This document shows positions 1-14,579 of a DNA stretch of 64,000 bases, one piece after another (positions within the stretch are counted from its first letter, which is position 1; every line of letters begins with the position of its first letter). The DNA is from Mytilus galloprovincialis. Lineage: Eukaryota > Mollusca > Bivalvia > Mytilida > Mytilidae. The notes beneath the pieces were generated by a model, which did no database searches, was not told the origin of the DNA, and saw only the letters and a list, made by a program, of their open reading frames with translations. The stretch spans positions 85,779,795-85,843,794 of the forward strand of contig NC_134843.1 in the NCBI RefSeq assembly GCF_965363235.1, in the 5' to 3' direction. A program made the translations under genes and the position numbers.

Positions 1-382
1 TGGTGTTAAAAAAAACCCAAAGTGGAAAGTCTAATCAAATACATTGTACGACGTTAATTATATCTTAAATTGCTTGAACAAATGAAATGATGTTGAAATA
101 CTAGTGATTGCATTTATTACATACATATATGGCTTATTTTATTCCATACCTTCAAGTTGTAGTGAATACTAGTCCTCGCAGATTGTCCTAAGCTGTTCTT
201 TCGTTTGGAATAAAACTTGTACAAGAGTCTAATCATGTTCATACTGCATATTTGAATTGATAAGCTTGCGAAACTATTTTATTTTACAGTTTTGTCATTC
301 ATATATTAAATGACGAGTAAACATTTTGTTAACTAAGTGAAATTTACCATAATTGTCTTATTAAAATTCATGTACATTTTAG

Positions 383-4022
<3,640 letters not shown>

Positions 4023-4139
4023 TGGAACGAACATAATGATATTACACATCTGATGATTTTATGACAATGTACCTTCTATTTCATAAATGAAAATACCTTT
4101 TAATGTAAAGGAATATCTATGTAACATTGCATATACTAG

Positions 4140-4145
4140 AATAAA
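4140..4145 (+). promoter_or_regulatory. Polyadenylation signal of the PLP enzyme gene
   Basis: AATAAA lies 118 bp after the stop codon in an AT-rich 3' UTR. It is the first canonical signal downstream and its distance is normal for a terminal exon. Confidence 0.55.
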
Positions 4146-5232
4146 CAATCTTTGATATCAATGGAAACTGTTAGAAGTTGTTAGATTTCATGTTTTTATA
4201 TACGTAATTGTATCTTAATACAGCTTTGTTATAACGTTGAAACACCTAATTGATTTACCCGATGCATGATCAATGTTTACATCGTCATTATACATTAACT
4301 ACTGTCCTATGATGTTGCATTAATGACATTCTGCAATTTATAAAATTCGTATGGTATTAATCACATTTGCACGAGGATTTATTTGCTACAACTTTTGAAA
4401 CTCCATTCTCTGTAATACCTGTGATGATTGGGAGACAACTGTTACAAACCCCAATTCGAACTTAAATAAATTTACAGCTATAATCTCAAGATATTGCAGA
4501 CTTTTCAGACACATTGGAAAAGATGAAAAAGTAAAAAGTCCATTCTTAGCCAACAAAGGTCTCAAAGCTATTAGATTGGGCAAAATCATTCATCAAAGAA
4601 CATTTCACTCATAAATACACACCTACTTTAAATAACATGTGCCACAATCCATAAATTTAAAATACAATGTTGAAATATTGATGGATTAAGCAGATGACTA
4701 TGACAGACAATTGGATAAATGTGTAAAAGAAGGCGTATATATTTCTTTTCCGAATGGTTAAAGTTGTGATGATCGTTAATACAAATTATAATTATAAGCT
4801 GAATTGGTCTTTTAATACACTAGCTTGACGGGTGATAGTTATTCGTAATGTTGTAACTGAAATCCCCTTTTTCCAAATGTAAATTACCGATTAGACCTAT
4901 TATCGAGTTTGTAATAACATCAGCAACACGACGGGTGCCACATGTGAGGCGGAATCTGCTTACCTTTGTAGAGCACACAAGGTCCCCCTTTATGTTGGGG
5001 TTCTTGTTTGTGAGTTTTAGGACTTCTATGTTAAAATCCTTTATCGACATATTTGTTCACATATTTGATTTTAATGTAATGTTTTTTATGATCATCGGGA
5101 CGATCTATTTTTAGGAAATAATATAAAAATATAAAATTATATTTTGCACGATTTCATATGAAATGTGCCAAACCTCTCAATTTGGTGTCTTTTATTAATT
5201 GGTGGAGAACAAAGCTTGGTAAACATGTAATG
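4146..5232. other. Intergenic stretch, no gene seen
   Basis: AT-rich sequence between the PLP enzyme gene and the peptide-gene segmental copy. The short open frames have no recognisable motif or splice context. A repeat fragment (4916-5003) sharing ACGACGGGTGCCACATG with 51176-51345, and in reverse with 48880-49030 and 24640-24775, is the only named content. Confidence 0.6.
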
Positions 5233-8121
5233 TCTGCAGTTAGAGTTTTTTTTTAAATACTAATTGTTGTTGGTAAGAAAGTTTGTTTTTTTATTATTAA
5301 TTGCAAATGAGAACGTTTTTTTCGATCAGTTTTCGAAGCTATATCCCAAGTCGGTGCTTGATATATTATAAAATTCCAATGATATTATCATTAAGACCCA
5401 AACCAATGATCTCTCTGTATTTATTCAATCCAATTTTAATCAATAATTTTTCGTGATCAAACACGTTTTGAATGATATTTCCCAAGAGGCTTATATAAAC
5501 TTCTGACGGTTGAACTGTAAGATGTGTAACAGGATGCTTGTGCTTCTTAAGATTTTGATAAATGATACCTTTTAATTCGTGGGTTCTTCTAAAACGATAG
5601 CGGTACTTTTGCGTGTGTGTAGATAAATAGCATCCGGTTTCACATAAGTACTGAATATCGTAGTCCGGTTTGTTTCATATAAATACATACATAATACTGT
5701 TAGTTTTGCAATTGATTTCAGTTTTAACATTTTTATAGTGTTTGGACGATATGTGTTTGGTGTTCCAATACACGAAGAACATCGTCAGTGGTTTTCTGTG
5801 GATATATATTTACTTTCTGCTCATTTCGTAGTTGGTGGGATGACATGTCTCATAATCTCTGATAATTTATTCGCAAGTTATGTAGACATCAGGTGATTAA
5901 GAACTGGACATACTTTTCCATTTACCTAGAAATATTATCAATTATCAACAAGAAAATAAAATTTTCGCAAGTGAACAATAAAAGACAAGATAGTCCGGCG
6001 TTTACCAAAGCGGTGATTAGGAATCAATTATTTGACAGATACATAGACATAATTAAAATTTCATTCCAAATTCATTCAACTATGAATCATATATGCAAGT
6101 GTAACTGCATCTGGGAAATTTGAGAAACTGACTCTGTCCCTGTTTTATCAAAGTGTTTTGCCATTTTTGAAACAAGTTCAAAGATAAAATCATTATTTAG
6201 TATCTCTGTTTAAATCAGACATAGCTATTGCATTTTTTCTGCAATGTCGCCTATCAGATATGTTTTTATATTGGAAAATGAAAATAATTTGAATATCAAC
6301 ATGTCTTCATGCTAATACTTGCAAACGTTATTAACCGCTTTAAAAAAAAAGAAAAGAAAAGAAATAACTACAATGAAATAAAATATAAGAAACAATGAAC
6401 CCAATATTGCAGCATTCTTTAAAATAGCTTTCTATAAATCAAATGTATTACATAAACAACCAAAAATATTTTCAATGAGCACACAAATAATTTTTAGTTC
6501 AGGCTAACATTGTAGCCTCGGGATCTAAGAAGTTAAAGCAAGTATTGCCGAGATATTCTAGACTGAGGACGTCGACTCAATTTCTTATGTGGTAGAACCT
6601 TGTTACTTGACATTGACATTTCAGGTTTTCTACCAATTTCTGACTGTATCGAGTTCAAGAGAAGCTCTAGATCAGGATTGCTAGACTTAAACTGTAAACT
6701 GTAAGCGTGTTCTTTACTTGTTGCAACAAGACTCATGTTCAACCTGTGAAAGAAATTGGATTATTGAACGCATACAACTACCCTATTAAGAAAGGAACTA
6801 AATTTGACGTAGGATTCAATATTATTACCCCTACTCCTTCAATTGTCTTACCACTGATGTTGTGTTCAACCATAATGTTCTTTACAATTCTCATTTGATT
6901 TACCTTTGATTGTTTTAAATTGTAATTTACTATTTTTGATGTTACTTCAACAAAGTTCGTAACTAGTTATGATAAAAGAAAAAAAAGAAACGCCGATTAT
7001 GCCAATTTAACCTGTACCGCCCCAAGACATTTATGCATCAGATTGACTTTTACAAGAAAGGCAAAAGATACCTAAGGGACATTCAAACTCACAAGTTGAA
7101 CATATATCGTTCATGGAAATAAACATTAACGCTAGCGATCCTTAAGAAAGTCCCAAAAATGATAGCAATGCTTCTGAAAAACAAAACAACAAAAACGTGT
7201 GGTATTCATACAATAACTAGGCATACTATACAAGATGCATCTACCTTAACAACCTGCTGGAAATAATGATATATATGACCCTCTTATGATCGCAAGAAGG
7301 TTAAAACTGGACAAAAACAATGCAACAATTATATTATGTAGATATTTCATGATAGTTTCTTTTGTTTCCAATTGACAAATGAGTATTATAGTGCGGTGAC
7401 TGAAGGCAGATTTTTTGGAATTTAATCTCCCCACCGAACACACACCTACATAATATATCATTGGAAAGAGGAAATCGTGTACTATAATAATATGCCTGTC
7501 GTCAAGACTTGATATGGTCACATTTTTTTTAAATTGAGGTCAAAGGTCATATGTAAAAATCTGTGAAAGTTTGGGAGAGTTTCAATTTTGGCATTTTTTT
7601 TCTATTTCTAAACTCTACCTATATACAAATGATACTGTTTTGGCTTTAGTAATGTTTGTTTTTATACATAAACCTTACTGTAATCATTGAGATTTTTTTA
7701 TCAAAAAAAAATCCTAAAACGACGTTTTATAAACAAAGCTTCAAAAATCAAGTTTTCAATCTATAAAATGTTTAGAGCACCTTAACCTTATGAAAAATAT
7801 CATTTCAGGTAAAAATCAAGTGTCATGCAGGACAATATTTTAAAATTATTTTTTAAACTATCATAGTGGGTGAGTCATCAAAACAAAGCCATAGAAGACT
7901 ACAGTCAAATATGACCTCAAATTGAATTTGCGGATACTTTAGTTTTTTTTTTTATAGACTACTCGTTGCTTTGTTTTTTTTTCACAATTATTACTGCTAC
8001 CATAGTATTATCTTTTGTTGTGTATTTAACTCTGGTTAATATCTATTACATTATAGCTTTTGTAACTATATACCCCCTTTTCCCTTGCAACGTACCCCAA
8101 ACTTCAAAAGTATTCCATATA

Positions 8122-8482
8122 AAAAAAGAAGATGTGATATGATTGCAAATGAGACAACTCTCCAAATGAGGCCAAATGAGACATAAAACAATTTTAGGTC
8201 CCGTACGGGCTTCAACAATGAGTAAAATTCATACTGCATAGTCTTCAATTCCCGATATGAATAATGTAAAACAAACAAAAGATCTAACGACCTGATTAAT
8301 GTACAAAATAAATAAAAAAGAAACAAATATAGTATATAGAAACAAACGACAAACACTGCATTACCGTCTCGTGACTTGAAACAGACACATACAGATATTG
8401 GCGGGGTTTAACTTTTTTAAGCGCACGCCAACACTCCCCTGACCTCGGGACTGGAACCGTGTGTACCAGTGCAACAAGCGTT
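8122..8482 (+). repeat. Interspersed repeat nested in the DNA transposon
   Basis: Longest copy in the window of the 'atgattgcaaatgagacaactctcc' family. It continues through 'gtcccgtacgggcttcaacaatgag' and 'ggcggggttta' blocks. The short open frames over it on the minus strand are repeat-derived. Related fragments lie at 3650-3712 and 38028-38115. Confidence 0.7.
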
Positions 8483-8689
8483 ATACCAAATAAACCGTTA
8501 TCTCCATCATCTTCATTTTCATCAACCGTCACAAGACATGTTTTAATATTTCTACACATTTCACTCATGGCCACAGGTCTGCACATGAAAGGTTCTGCTC
8601 AAAGCAAACACGTTATTTTGAGTTTTTCTTTACATGTACAGAAAAGGTATTATAGGAAGTCCGAAGACATTTGTTCCTAAAAAAATACC

Positions 8690-10060
8690 AGCTTCAAGCC
8701 ATCCCTATCCATTCATCCAAGATTTTAAAAGAGATCTAAAAGGGGGTTTAGGAAGGTGTGATGACATCCATATGCTTGTCTGTAAAGATGCTGGGGAAAC
8801 ATTATACGAGACGTACACACGATCTTGAATTCGCTCAATTTCATGGTTGGCAACACATTAGCTAGCGTCGCACTTTACTTTAAGTAGCATAAAATCCATT
8901 GGCATTCAATGTTTCAACAAGGTGTTTTGAACCAAACTCATGGTACATTTGTAAAGCCAATCCTCAATGAAAAGGAGTAAAACAAAAACGATTGCCTCAA
9001 CAATTGCTTAGCATTTCCACAATTTCTCTGGTGCCATTTCCTGAGAATAGTCTTGGCTGTATGCATTTTCATTGAGTAACCATAGAATGAATTGCAATAA
9101 ATACGAAGGCATTGGCTGAATTAAGAAGGAAGACACAATTCATTAGAAGTTGAGTAGTCTTCTTTAGAGTTTCGATGTCTTTTCTAAGTAAACTTGCAGC
9201 GGAATGAAATATCTGTCCGTTATTTGTGTATTTTACAGTTGACATTGAGATTTTGAGGTCAGTTTTCAATTGACTAGAAGCTTATATGGCATCTTAAATA
9301 GTTATTTTGCTACTAAATATTATGTTATATTTGCCTTGAATTTGTTGAAGTTGTTTGACAACTGAATTTCTATAGAAATAAATTAGTTCAGACTGCATTT
9401 TACCTTTAGAATATTTTAAATTAGAATCAGCCGGAAGAAATGATCTATATTTATCGAGTTACGGTGTCATGAGGAATGACCATTAAATCGTTGTCAATAG
9501 CCAAAATAAAATTACTAAAAGCAGTATCGTGTTTTGAGATATCTGCTTCCACGGGTTTGGATTTTTTTTAACGTTTTTAGCAAATAATTTGTAATGCAAC
9601 CAAAATGACAGAGTGATTGAAGTCTAAAAGATGGACGGGAAACTATTTCAACTGTAACTTTATCTGACACGGATAAAACATTTTTAATACGCTCATCTGA
9701 TTCAAACTTGAGTAATTTTTTATTTTTCTAAAATGTTTTGTTGCAAACAAAATATACAAGCGCTCCAGATGAACGACTGCATTCTAGAACGTGTACAAAG
9801 ACCCGAAACTGAGGGACAACAGTCAGATAATTGTATGTCGTCATTAAATATTAGACTAGAAGCTTCCTCGCTCTAAAAGGGGGAACAAATATGTTTACTT
9901 GTGTAAGTTTTGTAGCATGAACGATGATAAACTGCCTGCACGGAGTTCTTCAAATTAACAGCTATTGCATGAAACAGCTTGATGTTCACCTCATCCAATC
10001 TTTCATGCAATGCAGATACAAAAATCGACTTCCCTAAACTGGTAAATTGACTCAAAATTT
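8690..10060 (-). pseudogene. Decayed coding sequence inside the 3.57-kb transposon
   Basis: Protein-like pieces can be read on the minus strand: a stretch with YHRSCYKTYTSK (within 9873-10055), LLRKDIETLKK (within 9069-9269), and VANHEIERIQDRVYV near 8815-8865. I associate similar sentences with uncharacterised multi-exon proteins spread in cnidarian and molluscan genomes, which are probably element-borne; this is recall, not a search. Frames are broken repeatedly, so it is a fossil. It may be the element's own gene or a captured one. Confidence 0.5.
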
Positions 10061-11479
10061 CAATCGATGTTTTTGGGGCATATTATGCACTGCATAAAAT
10101 GTAACGACTTCTGTCTTTTCTTTGAACTTAATGGAACAAGTTGCAAAGGGACTTGACATATCACGGAATATTTACTGAAACTATCCGTCAATTATTTTGA
10201 TTTTACAATAAGACTTTTCTGACAAAGTATATTTGATGTTTTATAACGAAAAAACATAGAATATAAACATATACAAACAAAGTATGTGGCATATATCAGT
10301 ACACTTTAATTGAAAATATGTGTATATAATAGCGAAAAAGGTAGTAATTTCATATATCATTTGAGAGCAAATTATTGACTAATACACAAAATGTGACGGA
10401 AGGCAAGTGATTGAGTTCCGTGTTGAAATTGAAGATTTTTACTCCATTCTTTTTCCATTGATTTCTTAAGGTTTTTTTCATATTTTCGTTCCGAAATTTT
10501 TATCACTAATCAGTTTTATTAAATATTATATGCTTAAAATATTATGGGATAATTTTTATTACTATGAAGAGGAAACTAAAGTTTGAGTTTGAATTTGCAA
10601 TTAAAATTACCTCAATTTCAAATAGTCTAAACTTCGCAAATTTTATAGATTAGAAGAAAATAAAATACTGAATGGAATATTTTGACATATAAAAATAGCT
10701 TCAGGAAAAACTATTTCAATTCAATGTAAGCAAACATATACATTTTTCATTTTGAAAAATGGGGGTTGAAACTCTCCAATATACTACCAGTCATTAAAAC
10801 GACTTTTTAGAAAAAAGTGACCGTACGAAATTCTGACGACAGGGCAAAAACTAAAGAAGACATATTTGTCTTCAAGTTAAGACCATTTTTAGCCGTGTTT
10901 TATTAGGGGAGATTAAACTCGCGATCTAGACGACTTTTTACACTTCTGTCACCGCACTATTACTTCTTTCCTTTCACGAAAGGTAAAGTACTTAGTTAAA
11001 ATAATTTCAAAGATATTTCTGTTATTCATCTGCAAGTTGCATATTTTCCATTTATAACATTGAAAGATTTTAATTGTAAAGTATTAATTGCATAATAATG
11101 TTTGTAACAATATAACGAGGTGCATCATTTTGTTTCAAATATTGGTATAGCGATCTATGCATCTGACACTATCTTAATTATAATAATGTGTACTGTAAAT
11201 AATACTTACAAGACAATAACAAGAACTGAATATACTATTATCTTTGTCTCCATTATTCTAAAAGGAAAATGATAATTTAGTATCGATATCAATTATCTAT
11301 ATATTTAGCAAAGTTAATACTAGTATTGTCCATTAGTAGTTATAGTACATTAAATAATGCCTCACTGTCTAGAATAATCTGTTCAGAAGTACATTTCTTT
11401 TACCTGTAAAGTGCATTTCTGCTCTGACGTAAATTATCACCAAATTTCACCAAATACTATCAATGCGGTCATTTTCTGA

Positions 11480-11918
11480 AGGGAAAACGGTACTATTTAT
11501 TTTGCCATAGGCGACAATACTAACATTTTCTAAATTTACCAGTTTTTATAATAAAAACCTGGATAACACAGTTATGTGTGGTGTTAGTACTTTATTACTC
11601 TATTTCAAAAATTGAAGCCAAATAGTATCATGAGCAATGTCCAACGGAGCTTGGTTATATAATCCATGCCCACCGTCATTTGTCACCAAATTTATGAAAT
11701 TTTGAAAGCCTTTTCGAATAATTCTCTAGAAAATATTTCAATAGGTTTTAAAATTTATATTGTAAATTTAGACACTGCAGTTATACATAGATGAATAAAA
11801 AAAATATATTGTACCCTTACATCCAATCACAGCCGTCCTAAGTTGACTTCCTTCACCTGTCTTGGGTACACAAAATGCCAACCTAATGCTAGGAAAATGT
11901 AATAGTACCGTTTTCTCT
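11480..11918. mobile_element. MITE-like repeat with GGGAAAACGGTACTATT ends
   Basis: Left end AGGGAAAACGGTACTATT, right end AATAGTACCGTTTTCTCT: an inverted pair spaced about 440 bp. A near-identical copy lacking the outer left end lies at 13130-13546, and the left third recurs in segmental copy B (60940-61043). There is no transposase. The minus-strand ORF over the right half looks like chance. All copies lie in or beside intron 1 of peptide genes A and B. Confidence 0.72.
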
Positions 11919-13129
11919 ATACTGTTCCACAAAGCTATAAAGAATTCTAATGACACCATCAATGCAATACTTGGTTATTGTGGAAACCTTGACTATAATA
12001 AATACTTGTATGTCGCCATTACTTAATAAACATGGATCATTTTATGTCCCTACCCCTACATGCTGATTTACCTCTTACTCTACTTCTTTCAGATAAGGCT
12101 TAATAAACAACCTATATCCAACTATATCTTATCTTATTTAAAAAGAATAATAAACAGTCCCATTTAAACAGATAAAAAGGACAGTTCCATTCAATTTGTG
12201 TTGTTTTTATCCAAAATTTACAATATATTAGCACACAATCAAGATTTGTCATACTAATCTCCATTCCATGCTTTAGTATATGCCATATTGTGGTTCAAAA
12301 TTTAAAAGCTGGTTATAAAATCCATTAGTCTGTCTTGAGATGATAAAAACAAGGATATTAGACACTTAAAACTTTAAATCAGCAAAATACTCAGCTGTAA
12401 AGTTGCCTTTCTTGCCTGTGTTAATCTATGAAAAAGCTGAATTAATTTCCAACAAAAGTCTTTTCAAACAGTACAAAATGACAAATTATATATGCCTGAT
12501 ATAATAAAAGATAGAAACTACAAAATGAAGCACTATTGAAATATTTACTGCATGAATTGCCAACAATGTGAGCAATTCATTACACAGGAGAGTATACATT
12601 CTATTTAAATTTAGCCTCAAGTGGGCCTCTTTTTTTCTTAGATGAACAATTTTAACAGTGAAAATGCTTCTAGTATGACAAAATACTGCCTTACTATATA
12701 AACAGTACAAACTTAACCAGACACAATCCAATTTTAAAAGATTGTGTCAAGGGAAATACCCAATGATACATTTAGGGAATTACACAGCAAAAAAGGCAAA
12801 TATTTCAGTAAAAAATATGTGTCGCAACTTGAATTCTGGGTTTTCAATTGAATTTATCATTGCGAAAGGTGAAAACAAATACAAAAGAACAATAGTTTGG
12901 TGCAGTTTATACAATATAGTTAATATTGAATCCCTAGGATAAAGTTTTATATCAGTACCCATCAATGTGACTTATTATGATAACTCAGCACTTTTCTCAA
13001 CACATTACTGTTCTCAGATAAAAATTTCTATTCTTTGTGATAAAAATCAAATGTTCTTATCAAATGCTTCAAAAAAGTTTAATATGATTGAAGTCTGATT
13101 GATTTTGAATTCCCTTGCTATCTTGAGTA
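11919..13129. other. AT-rich intron-like sequence, no gene seen
   Basis: Between the two MITE copies in the putative first intron of peptide gene A. It holds only short open frames on both strands without motifs or convincing splice context. Confidence 0.5.
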
Positions 13130-13546
13130 CTATTCATTCTGCCATAGGCGACAATACTAACATTTTCTAAATTTACCAGTTTTTATAATAAAAACCTGGA
13201 TAACACAGTTATGTGTGGTGTTAGTACTTTATTACTCTATTCTAAGAATTGAAGCCAAATAGTATCATGACCAATGTCCAACGGAGCTTGGTTATCTTAT
13301 CCATGCCCACCGTCATTTGACACCAAATTTATGGAAGACTTTTCGAATAATTCTCTAGAAAATATTTCAATAGGTTTTTAAATTTATATTGTAAATTTAG
13401 ACACTGCAGTCATTCATAGATAAATAAAAAAATATATTGTACCCTTACATCCAATCACAGCCGTCCTAAGTTGACTTCCTTCACCTGTCTTGGGTACACA
13501 AAATGCCAACCTAATGCTAGGAAAATGTAATAGTACCGTTTTCCCT
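13130..13546. mobile_element. Second copy of the GGGAAAACGGTACTATT MITE
   Basis: Matches 11500-11918 closely from CATTCTGCCATAGGCGAC to AATAGTACCGTTTTCCCT. The left terminus is truncated. Same orientation as the first copy, about 1.6 kb apart, in the putative first intron of peptide gene A. Confidence 0.7.
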
Positions 13547-14523
13547 GAACATATTGTAATAAAATTATAAATTGTTCGTACGTAGAACATTAACTTGATT
13601 TACCCAGCTTTACCCCAACTTTATGAATTTATTTTTTCAATGCATCCATCCTATTAAGTTAGAAGTTACCCTAAGTGTTAGCTTTCTGACCTTTCTGTAA
13701 GCATATGTTCCTCGGATTCCGTTTACTTGTTTTTTTTTCCTTTTGATTCGGATAGTATTTATATTGGTTTCAAGGTAAGTTTGAATCATCTTAATTGCAG
13801 GTGAATTTATCTTGATAAGATATGGAGATGGTCCCTATTGCAGGTGCATTTGGTATCATCTACCTGTTTAAATTAAGTAATAGAAAACTCTTTGTCTGTA
13901 TACTATAGTTTCATCGCTTTCGTTATGACATATATGAGTTTGACTGTTTCTCTGGTATCTTTCGCCTCTATTTTATAACAACGCGCGTCTGGCGTATCAA
14001 ATTTTAAGCCTGGTACCTTGATAACTAATAACATGAGTTTACTAAATTCTCCGTGGATAAATTTAAAAATAAAGGAAAAAAATTCTTAAAATGAAACATC
14101 CTCAGGGAAGGTTTAAATCTTACGTTTTCATTAGTTACATAGCTTCTCGCGTTTTCATATTCTGATAGTATTTCTAGTTAAGGTAAATCAACAAAAGCGC
14201 CTCGCATGTACAAAATTGATGAAACATTTTCCAATTAGTTTCATATTTTTGTATACATAATTGATTTTCGTTTATTGTTGAAGAAATCATTAGAAGTTTT
14301 TAAAAAAAATGACAATCTGATTTTTGCCATGATATGGTCTTTGTATATTACACTACAGTATAGTGTGTTCTCATTCCGAAGGCTGTACGATGATCTTTGT
14401 GAAAAAAAAACCTATTCACATATTTTGATTTTTAATTTTAATTGGTTACATCTCAGTGGCAATCATACCACATCTTTTTTTTCAAATATTATGCAAAAAA
14501 AAAAATATTTTTGATAAACATAC
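13547..14523. other. Intron-like stretch with a 355-bp-family fragment
   Basis: Contains AACGCGCGTCTGGCGTAT (about 13980-13998) plus 'cctggtacc.tgataacta', a fragment of the family at 55839-56375 and 63600-64000. 14235-14515 resembles 20700-20960 in gene C's putative intron 1. No coding exon is recognised. Confidence 0.5.
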
Positions 14524-14579
14524 CTCTTTACATGTTCTTCTCAATTAAATGATAGATGTAAAACATACCGGATTTTATA
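14524..14579 (-). promoter_or_regulatory. Putative TATA promoter and 5' UTR exon of peptide gene A
   Basis: On the minus strand, TATAAAA (14579-14573) is followed about 50 bp later by an AAAGAG|GTATGT splice donor (last exon base 14524). The same arrangement, in a similar sequence frame, lies upstream of gene C (23237-23180). This suggests a very short untranslated first exon spliced to the signal-peptide exon at 11257. The first exon would start around 14545. Inference from conserved layout only. Confidence 0.5.

Larger units (their letters stand above)
7389..10959. mobile_element. 3.57-kb DNA transposon with long imperfect terminal inverted repeats, TSD TTA
   Basis: Begins TAGTGCGGTGACTGAAG and ends CTTCTGTCACCGCACTA. 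The inverted similarity continues inward for about 200 bp, through TTTAATCTCCCC and CTGTCGTCA..GGTCAC blocks. It is flanked by TTA at 7386-7388 and 10960-10962. Copy B at 59653-59660 reads straight through as GAGTATTACTTC and so gives the empty site. A 3-bp TWA-type target duplication is typical of PIF/Harbinger but also of some Academ elements, so I leave the superfamily open. Inside are a nested repeat (8122-8482) and decayed minus-strand coding sequence. No intact transposase is visible. Confidence 0.88.
6494..11257 (-). pseudogene. Secreted basic peptide precursor, paralogue A, interrupted by a nonsense codon
   Basis: Two coding exons on the minus strand. Exon 11257-11210 (ATG at 11253) codes METKIIVYSVLVIV, then a GTAAGT donor. 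Exon 6743-6494 follows a ttcacag acceptor. Joining in phase 2 gives a hydrophobic signal segment ending ..LLNMSLVATS, an acidic spacer (NPDLELLLNSIQ), dibasic KK/RR sites and a basic C-terminus. Relative to paralogues B and C, the CAA of ISRQYLLQ|LL has become TAA (6533-6535), so the product stops at 84 residues and loses the last 13, including RSRGYNV. The intron holds a 3.6-kb transposon. The family is unknown to me; the layout fits a secreted prohormone or a linear cationic defence peptide. Confidence 0.75.
5233..11565. repeat. Segmental duplication, copy A (carries peptide gene A)
   Basis: Apart from one insertion (7389-10959), this stretch aligns along its length with 52385-53180 + 58391-59688 + 60451-61043. 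About 2.7 kb is shared, at what looks like mid-90s percent identity by eye. Left edge at the shared 'tgcagttag' block; right edge where copy B ends after 'gtgtggtg'. It includes the two coding exons of the peptide gene but not the promoter at 14.5 kb. A partial, more divergent relative lies at 17200-18720 (gene C). Confidence 0.85.

Noticed and set aside
6533-6742. Taking the single open frame MNMSLVATSKEHAYS.. as the whole gene
   Set aside because: It begins directly at a ttcacag acceptor in all four paralogues, and a phase-matched signal-peptide exon lies upstream in each case.
8066-8586. Two overlapping 96-codon minus-strand frames
   Set aside because: They lie over the interspersed repeat at 8122-8482 nested in the DNA transposon.
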